A program made the translations under genes and the position numbers. Below, piece by piece: positions 1 to 9,489 of a stretch of 64,000 nucleotides of DNA. The DNA comes from Rotaria socialis (taxonomy: Eukaryota > Rotifera > Eurotatoria > Philodinida > Philodinidae), in contig CAJNYU010000281.1 in the NCBI GenBank assembly GCA_905331475.1, positions 248,001 to 312,000 of the forward strand, read 5' to 3'. The notes under the pieces were generated by a model. That model had not been told where the DNA came from and ran no database searches. It saw nothing but the letters and a program-made list of their open reading frames with translations. Each line of letters starts with the position of its first letter. The first letter of the stretch is position 1.

Positions 1-644
1 AAGAGAAAAAGTGTTAGGACTCGACGAACATTATTACATTCTCTAGGATTAATTAGCTTTATGTTTCTCATTGAAATCCTAAAAGACAGTTTATGACTTA
101 CAATTAGAGGTTGAGATAATGATTCATATTGTGGATTAATATCGTTTGTAGTAGCATTACTTGATAATATAATTTGATTTGGTTGAAATTGTAAAGGCAT
201 ATTATGAGGTTGATTTATAGAAAAATTTGAATATTTAGTTTGAGGATGAATATGAACAGATGAAAAATAATCGGGTGATTGATGTTTATATAAGGGGGAT
301 TTAATGTATACAGGTAATCTAAATGATATCTATATACATTCGTAATTATCCTATTAAATTTACCGATTTAAAGATGTGTCACTTTTTGTGGGCAAATTTG
401 ATAACCATGAATTACATTTATCGGTTCTTCTAAAATATTTTTTATTACGTTGAATATGAGTCGATGATTGATGATAGTCATCAACAGCATTTCCGTTACT
501 GTTGTGAGTTTTATGATAAAAATTTCTATTAAAAGTTACATGTTCTAGAAGTCTAGATGCGGCTTGTTGAGTAACATTTCCTTTTAATGTAGATGAGAAT
601 AAATTAACATTTCTATATTTAATAGATTTCTCATCTAGAAACAT
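1..644 (-). CDS. Unrecognised Asn/Ser/Gln-rich protein, partial
   Basis: Two exons can be read on the minus strand. The first runs 644 down to 364, from an ATG or from an acceptor just before it. A 45-bp GT..AG intron (363-319) follows. The second exon runs from 318 and stays open to base 1, where the window ends. About 199 residues are visible, rich in Asn, Ser, Gln, His and Pro, with no membrane segment, cysteine pattern or known domain. A TAG stands directly before the ATG in frame, so 644 may be the first coding base or the first base after an acceptor. A possible donor near 106 (ATT|GTAAGT) could end the second exon earlier. The splice fit, with phase 2 kept, is the main support for a real gene. 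I do not recognise the family. Confidence 0.5.
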
Positions 645-1187
645 CTAGTGGTTTAGATTCAATTTCGATAGTTGAAATAGGAGTGACATTAATCAAGAAA
701 ATAGAATATATATTGAGAAAATATAATTAAAACGAAAATGATTTTATTTTCAATCGAATTACAAAGAAAGCAATCTTGGTGCGAAATATAAAGAATTTAT
801 TTGTGTTGCTAAAGAAATAAGAAATTCTACTTAACTGTTGAAACCTGACGTTTACGAATCAAATATTCAACATTAAATACAGTAATTATATGAAGATGCA
901 GCTTGCAAAGACATAAATATGCGTATCTATTCGTTCAAGTTTCACCATTGTCTTGATTGATAAAGGTGATCTTGGTTCTAAGTGTTTTTCTCCTCAACAA
1001 AGTTTTAGCCACATAATACTGTTTTCTTTTTCATTCAATAGATTCCAAAGAATTGCTCGACTGTACTAATATTTCTTAAGATAATAGCTACCGGTTTTAT
1101 CAAAACTTGAGCGATGAATTATCTCCCAGATCGAACAGTTCGGCCTGGAAATGGCCGGTGTAACGAACAACTTGATTAGAGTAGCCT
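645..1187. other. Non-coding stretch, no gene seen
   Basis: AT-rich sequence upstream of the minus-strand partial gene. I see no long open frame or structured RNA. It may hold the 5' part or promoter of that gene. A short frame at about 655-700 on the minus strand could be a small upstream exon but has no clear donor. Confidence 0.4.
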
Positions 1188-1456
1188 GTGCCACTCTCGG
1201 CAAAGATGTTTATTAGGCTACTTCAAGTTATCCAGAGTGTAACGACAAAACTAGAGAGTGTCGCCTATGCCCGTCGGCATGATGGTGTATTGTATCATCT
1301 GACATCTCCAGAGTGTAACAANGTGCCACTCTCGGCAAAGATGTTTATTAGGCTACTTCAAGTTATCCAGAGTGTAACGACAAAACTAGAGAGTGTCGCC
1401 TATGCCCGTCGGCATGATGGTGTATTGTGTCATCTGACATCTCCAGAGTGTAACAA
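1188..1456. repeat. 135-bp tandem duplication with an N at the junction
   Basis: Copy 1 is 1188-1321 and copy 2 is 1323-1456, separated by a single N at 1322. The copies are nearly identical; I see one difference (gtattgta versus gtattgtg near the end of the unit). With the N, the period is 135 bp. The motif ccagagtgtaac occurs twice inside each unit. A frame stays open through both copies only because 135 is a multiple of three. It resembles no protein I know, so I do not call a gene. The N suggests that the assembler joined or polished across the repeat. Confidence 0.85.
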
Positions 1457-2021
1457 CTTCATACATAACGCACGTATATATAGGAGAGAGATAGAAGAGA
1501 GATACATTAGAACAATGGAAAGAGAACAGAAAGAGAAGGAAGGAGAATCATCGAAGCGTGCCATCAATATCGGCACAGCCGGTTCCGGTTAGTTCCATTG
1601 ATTTTGTGGAAGCAGTGTTCCGGTTGGAAAATTTTCGGATTTTTTCCGATGATTTCCGATCGATTCCTGCCGGAAAGCACCGGAACTTGACAAGAATCCG
1701 CCGGAAAAGTCCTGCCGTATTTCTGATCGGAATACTGCTTCCATGTTCCAGCGATTTCCCGTGTTTTCCTGCACGATATGGTGACTTTCCCGCATATTTC
1801 CTGGAGTATCCTACGGGATCCGGTGGCCGGAATGTTCGACCTGGGGCTCAGGTACTGCGTTCTGTAATGCTCGTTCAACCGATGACTCATCTCTCCGTAG
1901 AGAGGTATAAATTCTATTTCATTCCATGCATACTCATAAACTAATACTAATTGGTAATTGTTGCAGTTTAATTCTGGGAATGACAAATATTACTGAATTC
2001 TGTTCAACCGCAATTCAAACC

Positions 2022-2053
<32 letters not shown>

Positions 2054-3506
2054 GCTTAAAAAGCTGTATTCAATCGAACTATCAACAATAATTGCATCTA
2101 GAATGAATGATTTATCAAATGTTCACGAAAATTATTAACTCAATTTTGAAAAGCGCCGTATAATCAACTATCAAGCGAAGAACTAAATGCCTCGTGCAAT
2201 AATTACAGTATCATCTTATGAATATGTTGATCTGAAATTTATTACAATAAACAATATCATTATTTAACACAAAAAGAAAAATCGCTTGACGAAATGAAAG
2301 TACAGTTCTTAATTAATTAGCAACATTCCGTGTACAAAGAAAGCGACATTGACAACAGCATAAATGGAAAACAGGTTATTTTCTTAAGCGCTTTACAGTA
2401 ACAAATACTTCTTTTATTGCGTTGAACAACAGATGTTGATACTCGTGTAACATGGTATGCATCATGGAAACTGCATTCTATCAGTTGCTTAGTTTTAGTT
2501 TCGCTTATTTTATTCAATAGATTTCAATTGTCATTAGGCCAATAACAAAAGAGACATATTCTACAATATGTATAGCATTTAAAGGTAATCTCATATTTCT
2601 TTTTATAAAGCTTGTTTTTAATTTCGTTTTTAACTTCCCCAGGAGAATGAATCCGATATCGGATTCGTCAGGATCTGATTGGATCCAACCAGCCTATTTA
2701 ATTAATAAACCATTAATTAGTACGTCAAGCCAACATTAGAGGGTAGTCCGAATAGAGCGTTGGATCCGACGATTAGTCAATGTTACTCCGACACTAGGGA
2801 TCCGATAGAAATTCGTTCGTTTATTGGAAATTCATATAAAATCCGATCGGATTCCCATAGGATTTTATGGGTTCCGATTGTCGAAATGATCGCCCTGGGT
2901 TAGTCAAGTATAGTAAAGCTGAAGTTTTTCTACAGTCAACAGCAATAGGCATATATATAAATAATAAAGCCATTTGATTTACCATTTTATCAAGCATAAA
3001 AAGTATCTATCATTTTTTATCATGCTGTGCAATAAGCTTTGAGCCAATTAATTTCCGTAAATGACAGCGTCTAAAAGATTCAAAATGCATTGATCGTGCA
3101 AACAGATCTCCTTGCCCAATCATTCTTTAAATTTAAATAAGTTCGGTTGTATATTTAAAATCTTCTTTCTTCACCGAGAACCGATTTATTTTCAATGATC
3201 TTATTAATAATTTATAAAATAGATAATTTGTGTTTAAGTTAGGCAAATGATATCTGGCTGTAACACATTCCTTCTTCCCAAACAATGAATCCGATATCAA
3301 ACCCTATGGGATTACTGGTTGACAAGCTGCTAACAGATTCGATAGTTAAATCCAATTTAATTAGCTGAATCCTTTTTGTAGTACTGAATACTAAAATTAG
3401 AGTTCAATCACAAAAGGTACTTTCGCTTTTATCGAATGCGACGATGAGATGATATTGAATTTCAATATAAATGATGCTCTTGACTTGACAACATATTCGT
3501 CTGGTT
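1457..3506. other. Repeat-rich intergenic DNA with ccgat-type motifs
   Basis: No gene is supported. From about 1550 to 1900 the sequence is richer in G+C than its surroundings and repeats ccgga and tccgat words. A TA microsatellite lies near 2029-2052. From 2640 to 2890 there are several atccgat/atcggat words, two of them perfect palindromes, and aatgaatccgatatc recurs at about 3286. These look like decayed transposon pieces, but I cannot name a family. Confidence 0.5.
2649..2666. repeat. Perfect 18-bp palindrome
   Basis: The sequence gaatccgatatcggattc equals its own reverse complement. A shorter relative, aatccgatcggatt, lies at 2840-2853, also perfect. Two related palindromes within 200 bp suggest a repeated element or a binding site rather than chance. 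Confidence 0.75.
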
Positions 3507-3919
3507 GAGTAGCTGTCTAATTCGAGTTCGAATATAAATGGAGAAAAGAAAAAGTTAAACTTAAACTAAATATAGGAATAGATTTAGTTTTAGTTTTATA
3601 TTTAGTTTAAGACGGAGTGGGTGTGGATTGGAGAGGACTAAGGGGTAATTGTGGGTGGCGGTGTGAGTGGGGAGGTGAGTAGGAGGGATACCCGGAAACG
3701 ATGCGGAGGTGGGGGTACCCAGTGTACTTTAAATGTGGTTGTGGGCGATGGATACCATGGAGGAGTGCTCACATGTGGGTGCGGGTGAAGGGTATATATG
3801 TATTCATATGTCGCATATATCGGAAAGTTAAACAAAAACTAAATCTATTCATATATTTAGTTTTAGTTTAACTTTTTCTTTTCTCCATTTATATTCTAAC
3901 TCGAATTAGACAGCTACTC
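3507..3919. mobile_element. MITE-like element with ~80-95 bp inverted repeats
   Basis: The left end (3507 to about 3600) begins gagtagctgtctaattcgag. The right end, read on the other strand from 3919 to about 3838, begins identically and then matches with few mismatches through the aataaatgg-like and gagaaaagaaaaagtt segments. The interior (about 3610-3830) is strikingly G-rich on the plus strand, with many GGG and GGGG runs. No transposase frame is present, so this would be a non-autonomous foldback or MITE-type element. I could not identify a clear target-site duplication. Confidence 0.7.
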
Positions 3920-3921
3920 CT

Positions 3922-3945
3922 GATCTTACACGATCTTGTAAGATC
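3922..3945. repeat. Short perfect inverted repeat
   Basis: gatcttaca and tgtaagatc form 9-bp perfect arms around a 6-bp loop. It sits between two larger foldback elements and may be part of an end or an insertion scar. Confidence 0.6.
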
Positions 3946-3969
3946 TTTGTCTGATGTTTTGACCTGGGT

Positions 3970-4140
3970 ATGTTGTAGGACAGATTAAAATTCAGTCAGA
4001 TTAAAATCGATTGAAATAATTTTGACCTGAACTGGTTCAGTTTAAAATTCAACAAAAAAGATTTTAAGCTGAACTAGTTCAGATCAAAATTATTTCAATC
4101 GATTTTAATCTGAACTGAATTTTAATCTGTCCTGCGACAT
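3970..4140. mobile_element. Foldback element, ~80-bp arms
   Basis: The left arm (3970 to about 4050) contains ggacagattaaaattcag and a run including aaaatcgattgaaataattt. The reverse complement of the right arm (4140 to about 4062) repeats both with only a few differences (for example atgttgtagg versus atgtcgcagg). The loop is about 15-20 bp. This would form a long hairpin. It has no coding capacity, so it is a MITE-like foldback or a large palindrome. Confidence 0.7.
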
Positions 4141-5217
4141 ATATATAAGATCGGTTGTTACATGTTAGACGAACAAGAAAAAGAAGAGGAAATATTCGAC
4201 AAATTTTTTTCTCGCATGGATCGGTCAAGTGATGACTGGTCGATTGGGAAAAATCACTTATAGTCACTCGTTGAACACATGTGCGCGAGTTATGAAGTCA
4301 ATATCCAATACACTATGTCGCGTAACATTTGACTTTATTGAAATCATCAAACCGAAATGAAATACGTCGCGAAGAGAGGAATAATGATCTTTCAAAGATT
4401 CGATATGCAAGTGTTACAAACAATCGTTTTAAAATTTATCATATATGTCACATTTTCTTTGGACGAATATGGTCTCAATAAAAAAAAATGCCATAATGAA
4501 CATTAAAATCCTTTTATCTCTAATACACACGCATCCTATAAATATATTCTATAAATACACATAACCGTAATACAATTAATTCTATACTTATAGTCACTTA
4601 TAGTGCATTTATTTTCAATGCTGTAGGGATATATGAAACACTTATTTGATAAGAACCAATCTATGGATAAACTATTTTGTTTTCTATATATGTATCAACA
4701 TTCTTATGCAATGATTTTGGTGTTGAACTTAGTATTATGCATAAATATAAGACTAATGAATAAAGTTGAAATTAATAAAATATGTCTTCATTAATTTTTA
4801 ATAGTTAATAGAATTTCTCTTGTTTTCGATAGTCTAAATGTTGATTTCGATAAACTTGATAAAAATAATATAAGCTAAATGCAGATATCGCTATCAAACA
4901 TATGAACTATTAAGCCTACTCAAAAACCATTATCGCATCAAGAGCTCATTTTCTTTCGTGCTCTTAAATTAGTGAGTAAAATTGATATCATATATAAATA
5001 AACATTATTAGCATTATTTAACTTCGAAAAGATTATTCTAATGTAAAGATATTTCGAAAATATGTTGATATCAGTTATATACTTTATGATATCAAGCAAT
5101 CTATATTGTTATTTTATTCGCTTCCATACTTTACCTTCTTCGTTAATGTCATGTAGTCATATGTTGATAAGAATATATTCATCGACATTTCGTATTTCGA
5201 TTTAAAACTATTTGTCG
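4141..5217. other. AT-rich intergenic DNA
   Basis: No gene seen. It holds one copy of a dispersed repeat at about 4364-4473 (see that entry) and otherwise simple AT-rich sequence leading up to the membrane-protein pair. Confidence 0.4.
4364..4473 (+). repeat. Diverged dispersed repeat, copy 1
   Basis: The segment from gaagagagga through tgtcacattt and the following agaatatgg-like end parallels about 16884-17000 in the same order (gtgaagagagg, aatctt, ttttaaaattt, tcacattt, aatatg). Divergence and small indels are considerable. It is probably an old transposon remnant; no family can be named. Confidence 0.5.
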
Positions 5218-6008
5218 ATGGATATTGTAGTTGTTTGTCTATTTGCTTTGCTTAGTGCTTCTCGATATCCATGTCTTGCGACATCATGCAAGTACGAATA
5301 AGACTTATATTCGTTGAAATAATCAATTATGTTTTCAATCGAAAATTTTCTTTCATTTATTAAGAACAAATTGCACCAATAATGAAGAGTGTTGGCGTGA
5401 AGCTTTAGCTTATCGTTCATCAGAATTAATCAAACAATTATTTTCATTTAGTAGTCTTGCCGTTCATGTCGATACTTTTCAACGAGAACATTCCAGTGAA
5501 GTTTGTAATAAATTTCTTATTCGTTTTTGTACTAACATATTTTATTATTAACACAGCTAAACAATAGTATAGCATTTATTAACAGAACCCTTGAGAATTA
5601 TTTATCAGCTGAATCAACTGCCAATAATCTAACTATGGATTTATTTAAAACAGCCAAAAAACTTCTTATTGACCATGTAACGAAAAATATTTTTTTGAGT
5701 TAAAGAAAATCTTTCATATATCTTTGTTCAAGTGTGCCAATTTAACAGTAAAACCCATTGAATCAATCAAAGAAATGCCATCATTAACATGTACACCATC
5801 ATCATGTTTTGGAAATAAATTATCTTTTAAAGTGATATTGATAATTACCATACTTATAACTAGTTTGATGCTTGTTATATGTACTGTTCAATTCTTTCAA
5901 ACGTACAAACGAACAAAAGCTTCAAAATCAGTCTCACCACGTCTCGCAACGTCAAATTCAACATCTATTAATAACACAACTGTCGCATCTAAATCTTCTA
6001 CATTTTAA
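5218..6008 (+). CDS. Small type I membrane protein A (unknown family)
   Basis: Four exons: 5218-5291, 5365-5500, 5557-5676 and 5733-6008. They join in frame to 201 residues. The start MDIVVVCLFALLSA reads as a signal peptide. The ectodomain has a Cys pattern with an E-C-W motif, followed by a helical-looking stretch. Near the C-terminus is one membrane segment (KVILIITILITSLMLVICT), then a short basic Ser/Thr-rich tail. It is a paralogue of the next gene: exon 2 is 136 bp in both, the intron phases (2, 0, 0) are the same, and residues align around the Cys/Trp core and before the membrane span. The second intron uses a GTTTGT donor. Likely topology is N-out, C-in. I know no family with this pattern and infer no function. 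Confidence 0.75.
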
Positions 6009-6142
6009 TTATGAGAAAAACTTCTATGAAATCTGTTGATCAAATGCTTTTTTAAAATGACTATTTTATTCTAATAGTTCAATTATGCATTTGATAATAA
6101 GCTTTTTTATTGTTTTGAATTTTTTTCATCTTAGATATAAAA

Positions 6143-6871
6143 ATGCATTGGAATATCGGAGTGATTTCGATATTTCTTTGCACGATTATAGCTGTTTGTG
6201 GACGTCGAGATGCATTTGAAACTAAATGCAAGTAAGAGATTAGTGTTTTTCTTTTAAACAATTCAATTCTATTAGAGAATTTCTATAAGACGAACTTGCA
6301 ATACTTTGTACGGTTCACTTGGTTGTTGGTCAGAAACAGCTGATGGCTTTGCCTATGGTTTATCCACAGCGATGATTGACTATTGTCAAGTGATATTAAA
6401 TATTCGTCTTCTTACTAGTGAAACCGTTAGTTATATGTTTCTATGATTCCTTGAGTAAAGTTCATTGTCGTTTTGACATATTAGGGTAGTTGGTATAATG
6501 CTAGTCATGCAATACTCGCAGAACAAATCAAACAATATTCACTTGAGGATAAAGACGATGCTAAACAATTAACAAAAGAAAATATCGAACAAATTGCAAC
6601 TTCCTTGTTAGAAAGCGTAAGTATTTTCATTTTGAATAAATAACCGTAAACTGTTATCTCTTTACATTAGTGTTTCGATTCTTCATCGCCTATTACTTTA
6701 ACTGAGCCATCATGTCCATCGTGTTCTGAAGAACAATTGAAAATAATAAAACAATGGCGTCTTTCCTCTATAATAATTATCTCAATTGGTGCACTATTCT
6801 TTTTTATAACTGTATTTTTATATGCTTTTTATAATCATTATACTAATCGTTCTTATACACCACTTGCGTAA
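6143..6871 (+). CDS. Small type I membrane protein B (paralogue of A)
   Basis: Four exons: 6143-6231, 6290-6425, 6485-6616 and 6671-6871. They join to 185 residues. A signal peptide (MHWNIGVISIFLCTIIAVCG) is followed by a Cys-rich ectodomain with G-C-W and D-Y-C motifs, a Lys/Glu-rich helical part, a C-P-S-C motif and a membrane span (SSIIIISIGALFFITVFLYA). The cytoplasmic tail is short. It lies 134 bp after gene A on the same strand, and an AG preceded by a pyrimidine run (ttttttcatcttag) ends 8 bases before the ATG. That would suit a trans-splice acceptor or an unseen 5' UTR intron. The exon 2 acceptor at 6289 was chosen by analogy with A; 6277 (TAGAG) is also in frame and would add four residues. 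Confidence 0.75.
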
Positions 6872-6875
6872 TAAA
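6870..6875 (+). terminator. AATAAA poly(A) signal, membrane protein B
   Basis: A canonical AATAAA overlaps the stop codon of gene B. This implies a very short 3' UTR. No AATAAA follows gene A directly, which fits processing of A and B from one precursor, though that is inference. Confidence 0.5.
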
Positions 6876-7125
6876 CAATTTTTATATTCATTATCGAAAA
6901 CATTCTTTGTTTCTAAGGAAACTAATAAAATATCGAAGCCCATAAATAATATTTTTTTTTCTTCTTGGCAAAAATAGAGCGCAAGCAAAGGGGCACGAAA
7001 AAGGAGCATTATGAAATAAAGAAAACAGAAAAAAAGAAATCAATAAGATAGAACGAGAAAAAAAGAAATTTGTTGAAAATGTGGGAAAAAGACAAGAAGA
7101 GAATATTTTTATATACTTCCTTCTG

Positions 7126-8412
7126 TTATTCACATTCGAAATTAGGTACAACTGCATCTTCTTTAGCTGTTATTTCGTCAATGTTATTATTATTATTATT
7201 ATTATTACTCGTACTACTATTATTATTATGATTTAATACAACTAAATCTTCATTGAGAGACGAATTGGTGATCGATGTATTCATCGATATTGTCGATGCA
7301 TTTCTATCTTCACTAAACCAAACATGTCCAAGTATATCTTGAGTTAAAAGACGTTCTTCAGGTTTAACACGAATCAGTGATCGAAGTAATGAACGTGCTT
7401 TCAATGATATTGTTCGAGGAATATCAGGACGACATCGTCCAATTTTAATAAATAATCCAACCAAAGTTCGATCACAAAATGGGTATCGACCAAAAAGCAT
7501 TGTATATAAAATAATGCCTAAAAATAAGGAGGTTTATTCTTTCACAATCATATGAGTATAATGAGTACCTAGGCTCCATGAATCAGCCATTTTGCCTGAA
7601 TACATCTGTCTATTAAGAACTATTTCTGGACAAGCATAAACTGGACATGAAAAACGTGACGATACTAAATCATCTGTTGTTGTTGGAGTGGAAAGCATGA
7701 TAGCTTCATCTATTCCAGTTAATAATAAATGTGTATTATTATTATCATTAAATATAATTTTACGTAATTTTAAATCTCGTACAATTAAGCCAACACGATG
7801 ACATATTTGTACGGCACGTACAATTTGAGAAAACAAGTTTCGTGATTCATTTTCATTTAAACGATGTTTTTCAGTTATATACTGATGAAGATTGTTGGTA
7901 TAATTTGGATAGAGAACAACAGCTGTTCGATCAAGTGATATTATATCACGAAAAAAATGTATATGATATTTATTAGCCAATTGTTCTAATGTTAATTGTG
8001 AATTTTTATTTGATAATTGTAGTACGGATATAAGACGTTGATAGGGCTCTAGCCGTTGACGAATGACTTCAAGTGAAAATTCTTTGTATAGTAATGCTTC
8101 GCCCGATGGAATATGACGAGCACATTTAAAATCATCTAATTTCGTTTCGCTTAGTTCATATTCACCGATAACACGTACAGAAGGTAGTAGTGGGAGATTT
8201 GTTGTAGCTAAGGCAGCAAACGGATTAAGAAGATGAATGGCATCAGGCGTGAGAGGACCCGATGGATCAGCTGATTGTGGAAATGGTGTTGATGAATTGG
8301 AATTTGTCGGAGATGAGGATAGTTGTGTTAATAAACGCAGATCACCATATTTAGCAGATGATGAATGACGCGATGTTTGAGACGACGAAGAAGAAGTAGA
8401 CGAAGAAGACAT
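7126..8412 (-). CDS. trib: Tribbles-type pseudokinase
   Basis: Two exons, 8412-7569 and 7517-7126, are separated by a 51-bp intron and give 411 residues. A Ser/Thr/Pro-rich N-terminus (about 1-80) precedes a kinase-like fold (about 84-380). A VAIK-type lysine is present in LLYKEF (K110). The catalytic loop reads VRDLKLRK, as in Tribbles. The metal-binding DFG is replaced by TGIDE (about 232-236), so catalysis is unlikely. WSLG..LYTMLFGRYPF and a GHVWF end follow. The tail EDAVVPNFECE (about 401-411) resembles the COP1-binding motif of the family. Known Tribbles proteins are scaffolds that bring substrates such as C/EBP to the COP1 E3 ligase and bind MAPKK or AKT. Length fits the family. The upstream region is AT-rich and holds a CT-rich stretch just before the ATG. 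Confidence 0.92.
7518..7568 (-). other. Intron of the Tribbles gene
   Basis: A GTACTC..TTTTTAG intron of 51 bp interrupts a glycine codon in the WSLG motif (phase 1). Without it the reading frame ends after LGTHYTHMIVKE, so the splice is needed to restore the family motif. Confidence 0.85.
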
Positions 8413-9346
8413 TGTTTAATGGAGTGAAGAGAGAGAGAAAAGTGAGCCAAAAAAAGAAAATGACGAAGTTAAGAGAGTTAATAGAAAATAAATTAAATTG
8501 ATTAGAATTGTTCACTCGTATCTGACTTCAGTATCGGTGAATTTTCAGAAGCAGCATTACTAGAATAAAAAAAACACATAATCTAATTAGTTTGACTAGC
8601 TAATTTTGCAAATAAATATAACATGTATTTGTATACAAGATAGAAAAGAACTTTCTTTTTGTTGTTAAATCAAACTATTATTGCGCAAGTTATCGTGAAT
8701 TCTAAGGGTATGGTTACTTAATCGTTTGCTAGAGTTAGAAAATTTGTGTTACATAACCGACTTTGTTTCCTCTTACTTATCTCAGCTCATGCAAAAAATT
8801 GAAGAAATTTTAGTTTATTCTTTTGTAATCAATCAGAAACTGATTCAAGGACATGAGAAAGTTTGATCAAATGCATTTTTCTTCTTCTGATCCTTGAGGA
8901 TACGACTCCATTAATTACTACTTATCATTAATCTCGATCTGTTTAGTTGTTGTTCAATTGCAAGGAAAACAGAAGACACATTTTGACAATGCTCTTTCTC
9001 TAGTATTCAATGAGAATATTAGGCAGTTGATTGCATTAGTCGTAGTTGTTTTCCGTTGCCATACATCTGTTTGCGGCAGTATGTGCGCCCGTGACCTTCC
9101 ACTCGTATATTATGTCGACAGGGACAGTGTCTCGCTCATCTTTTTCTTTTGTCAACGTTGAATGGATATTGCGTCATCATCCTGAATGAACAGAATCTAT
9201 TTGTCAAAATTTCTATTTCTCGATCGTATCAAATAATATGCTAGATAAAGACGAGACACAAATTGTTGTCAAGCTGACGAAACAGCATTATGAACTCAAA
9301 GAACAAAATGACCTTACCCATTTTGAATCATATTTGTATTTACAAG

Positions 9347-9479
9347 TAAACCAGAGCCAGTGAATTCAATTGCCGAGAGACCAGAAAGTAAAACCGATTT
9401 AGCCAAGGATCCAGAAAAATTTGCAGAGCCGTATGAATGTTTAGATATGTTACATGCCATGTTTGTCAATGTTCAATAA
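9347..9479 (+). CDS. Possible terminal exon of an unknown gene
   Basis: After a plausible acceptor (tgtatttacaag, ending at 9346) a frame of 43 codons reads like protein: SIAERPESKTDLAKDP, then FAEPYECLDMLHAMF, ending at TAA 9477-9479. An AATAAA lies five bases after the stop. A second frame just upstream (ATG at 9239, 36 coding-looking codons) would need a frameshift to join it. I found no convincing upstream exon. It may be a decayed gene or chance; the family is not recognised. Confidence 0.25.
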
Positions 9480-9483
9480 TATA

Positions 9484-9489
9484 AATAAA
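9484..9489 (+). terminator. AATAAA near possible terminal exon
   Basis: A canonical AATAAA lies five bases after the stop of the possible exon ending at 9479. It supports a transcript end only weakly in such AT-rich DNA. Confidence 0.25.

Noticed and set aside
1188-1592. 134-codon open frame over the tandem duplication
   Set aside because: It is open only because the period is 135 bp; it contains an N and resembles no protein.
1558-1986. Overlapping open frames of 128-140 codons on both strands
   Set aside because: They lie in a ccgga/ccgat-rich repeat segment, overlap on both strands and show no domain or splice support.
3638-3835. Pro/Thr-rich open frame on the minus strand
   Set aside because: It is the complement of the G-rich core of a foldback element.
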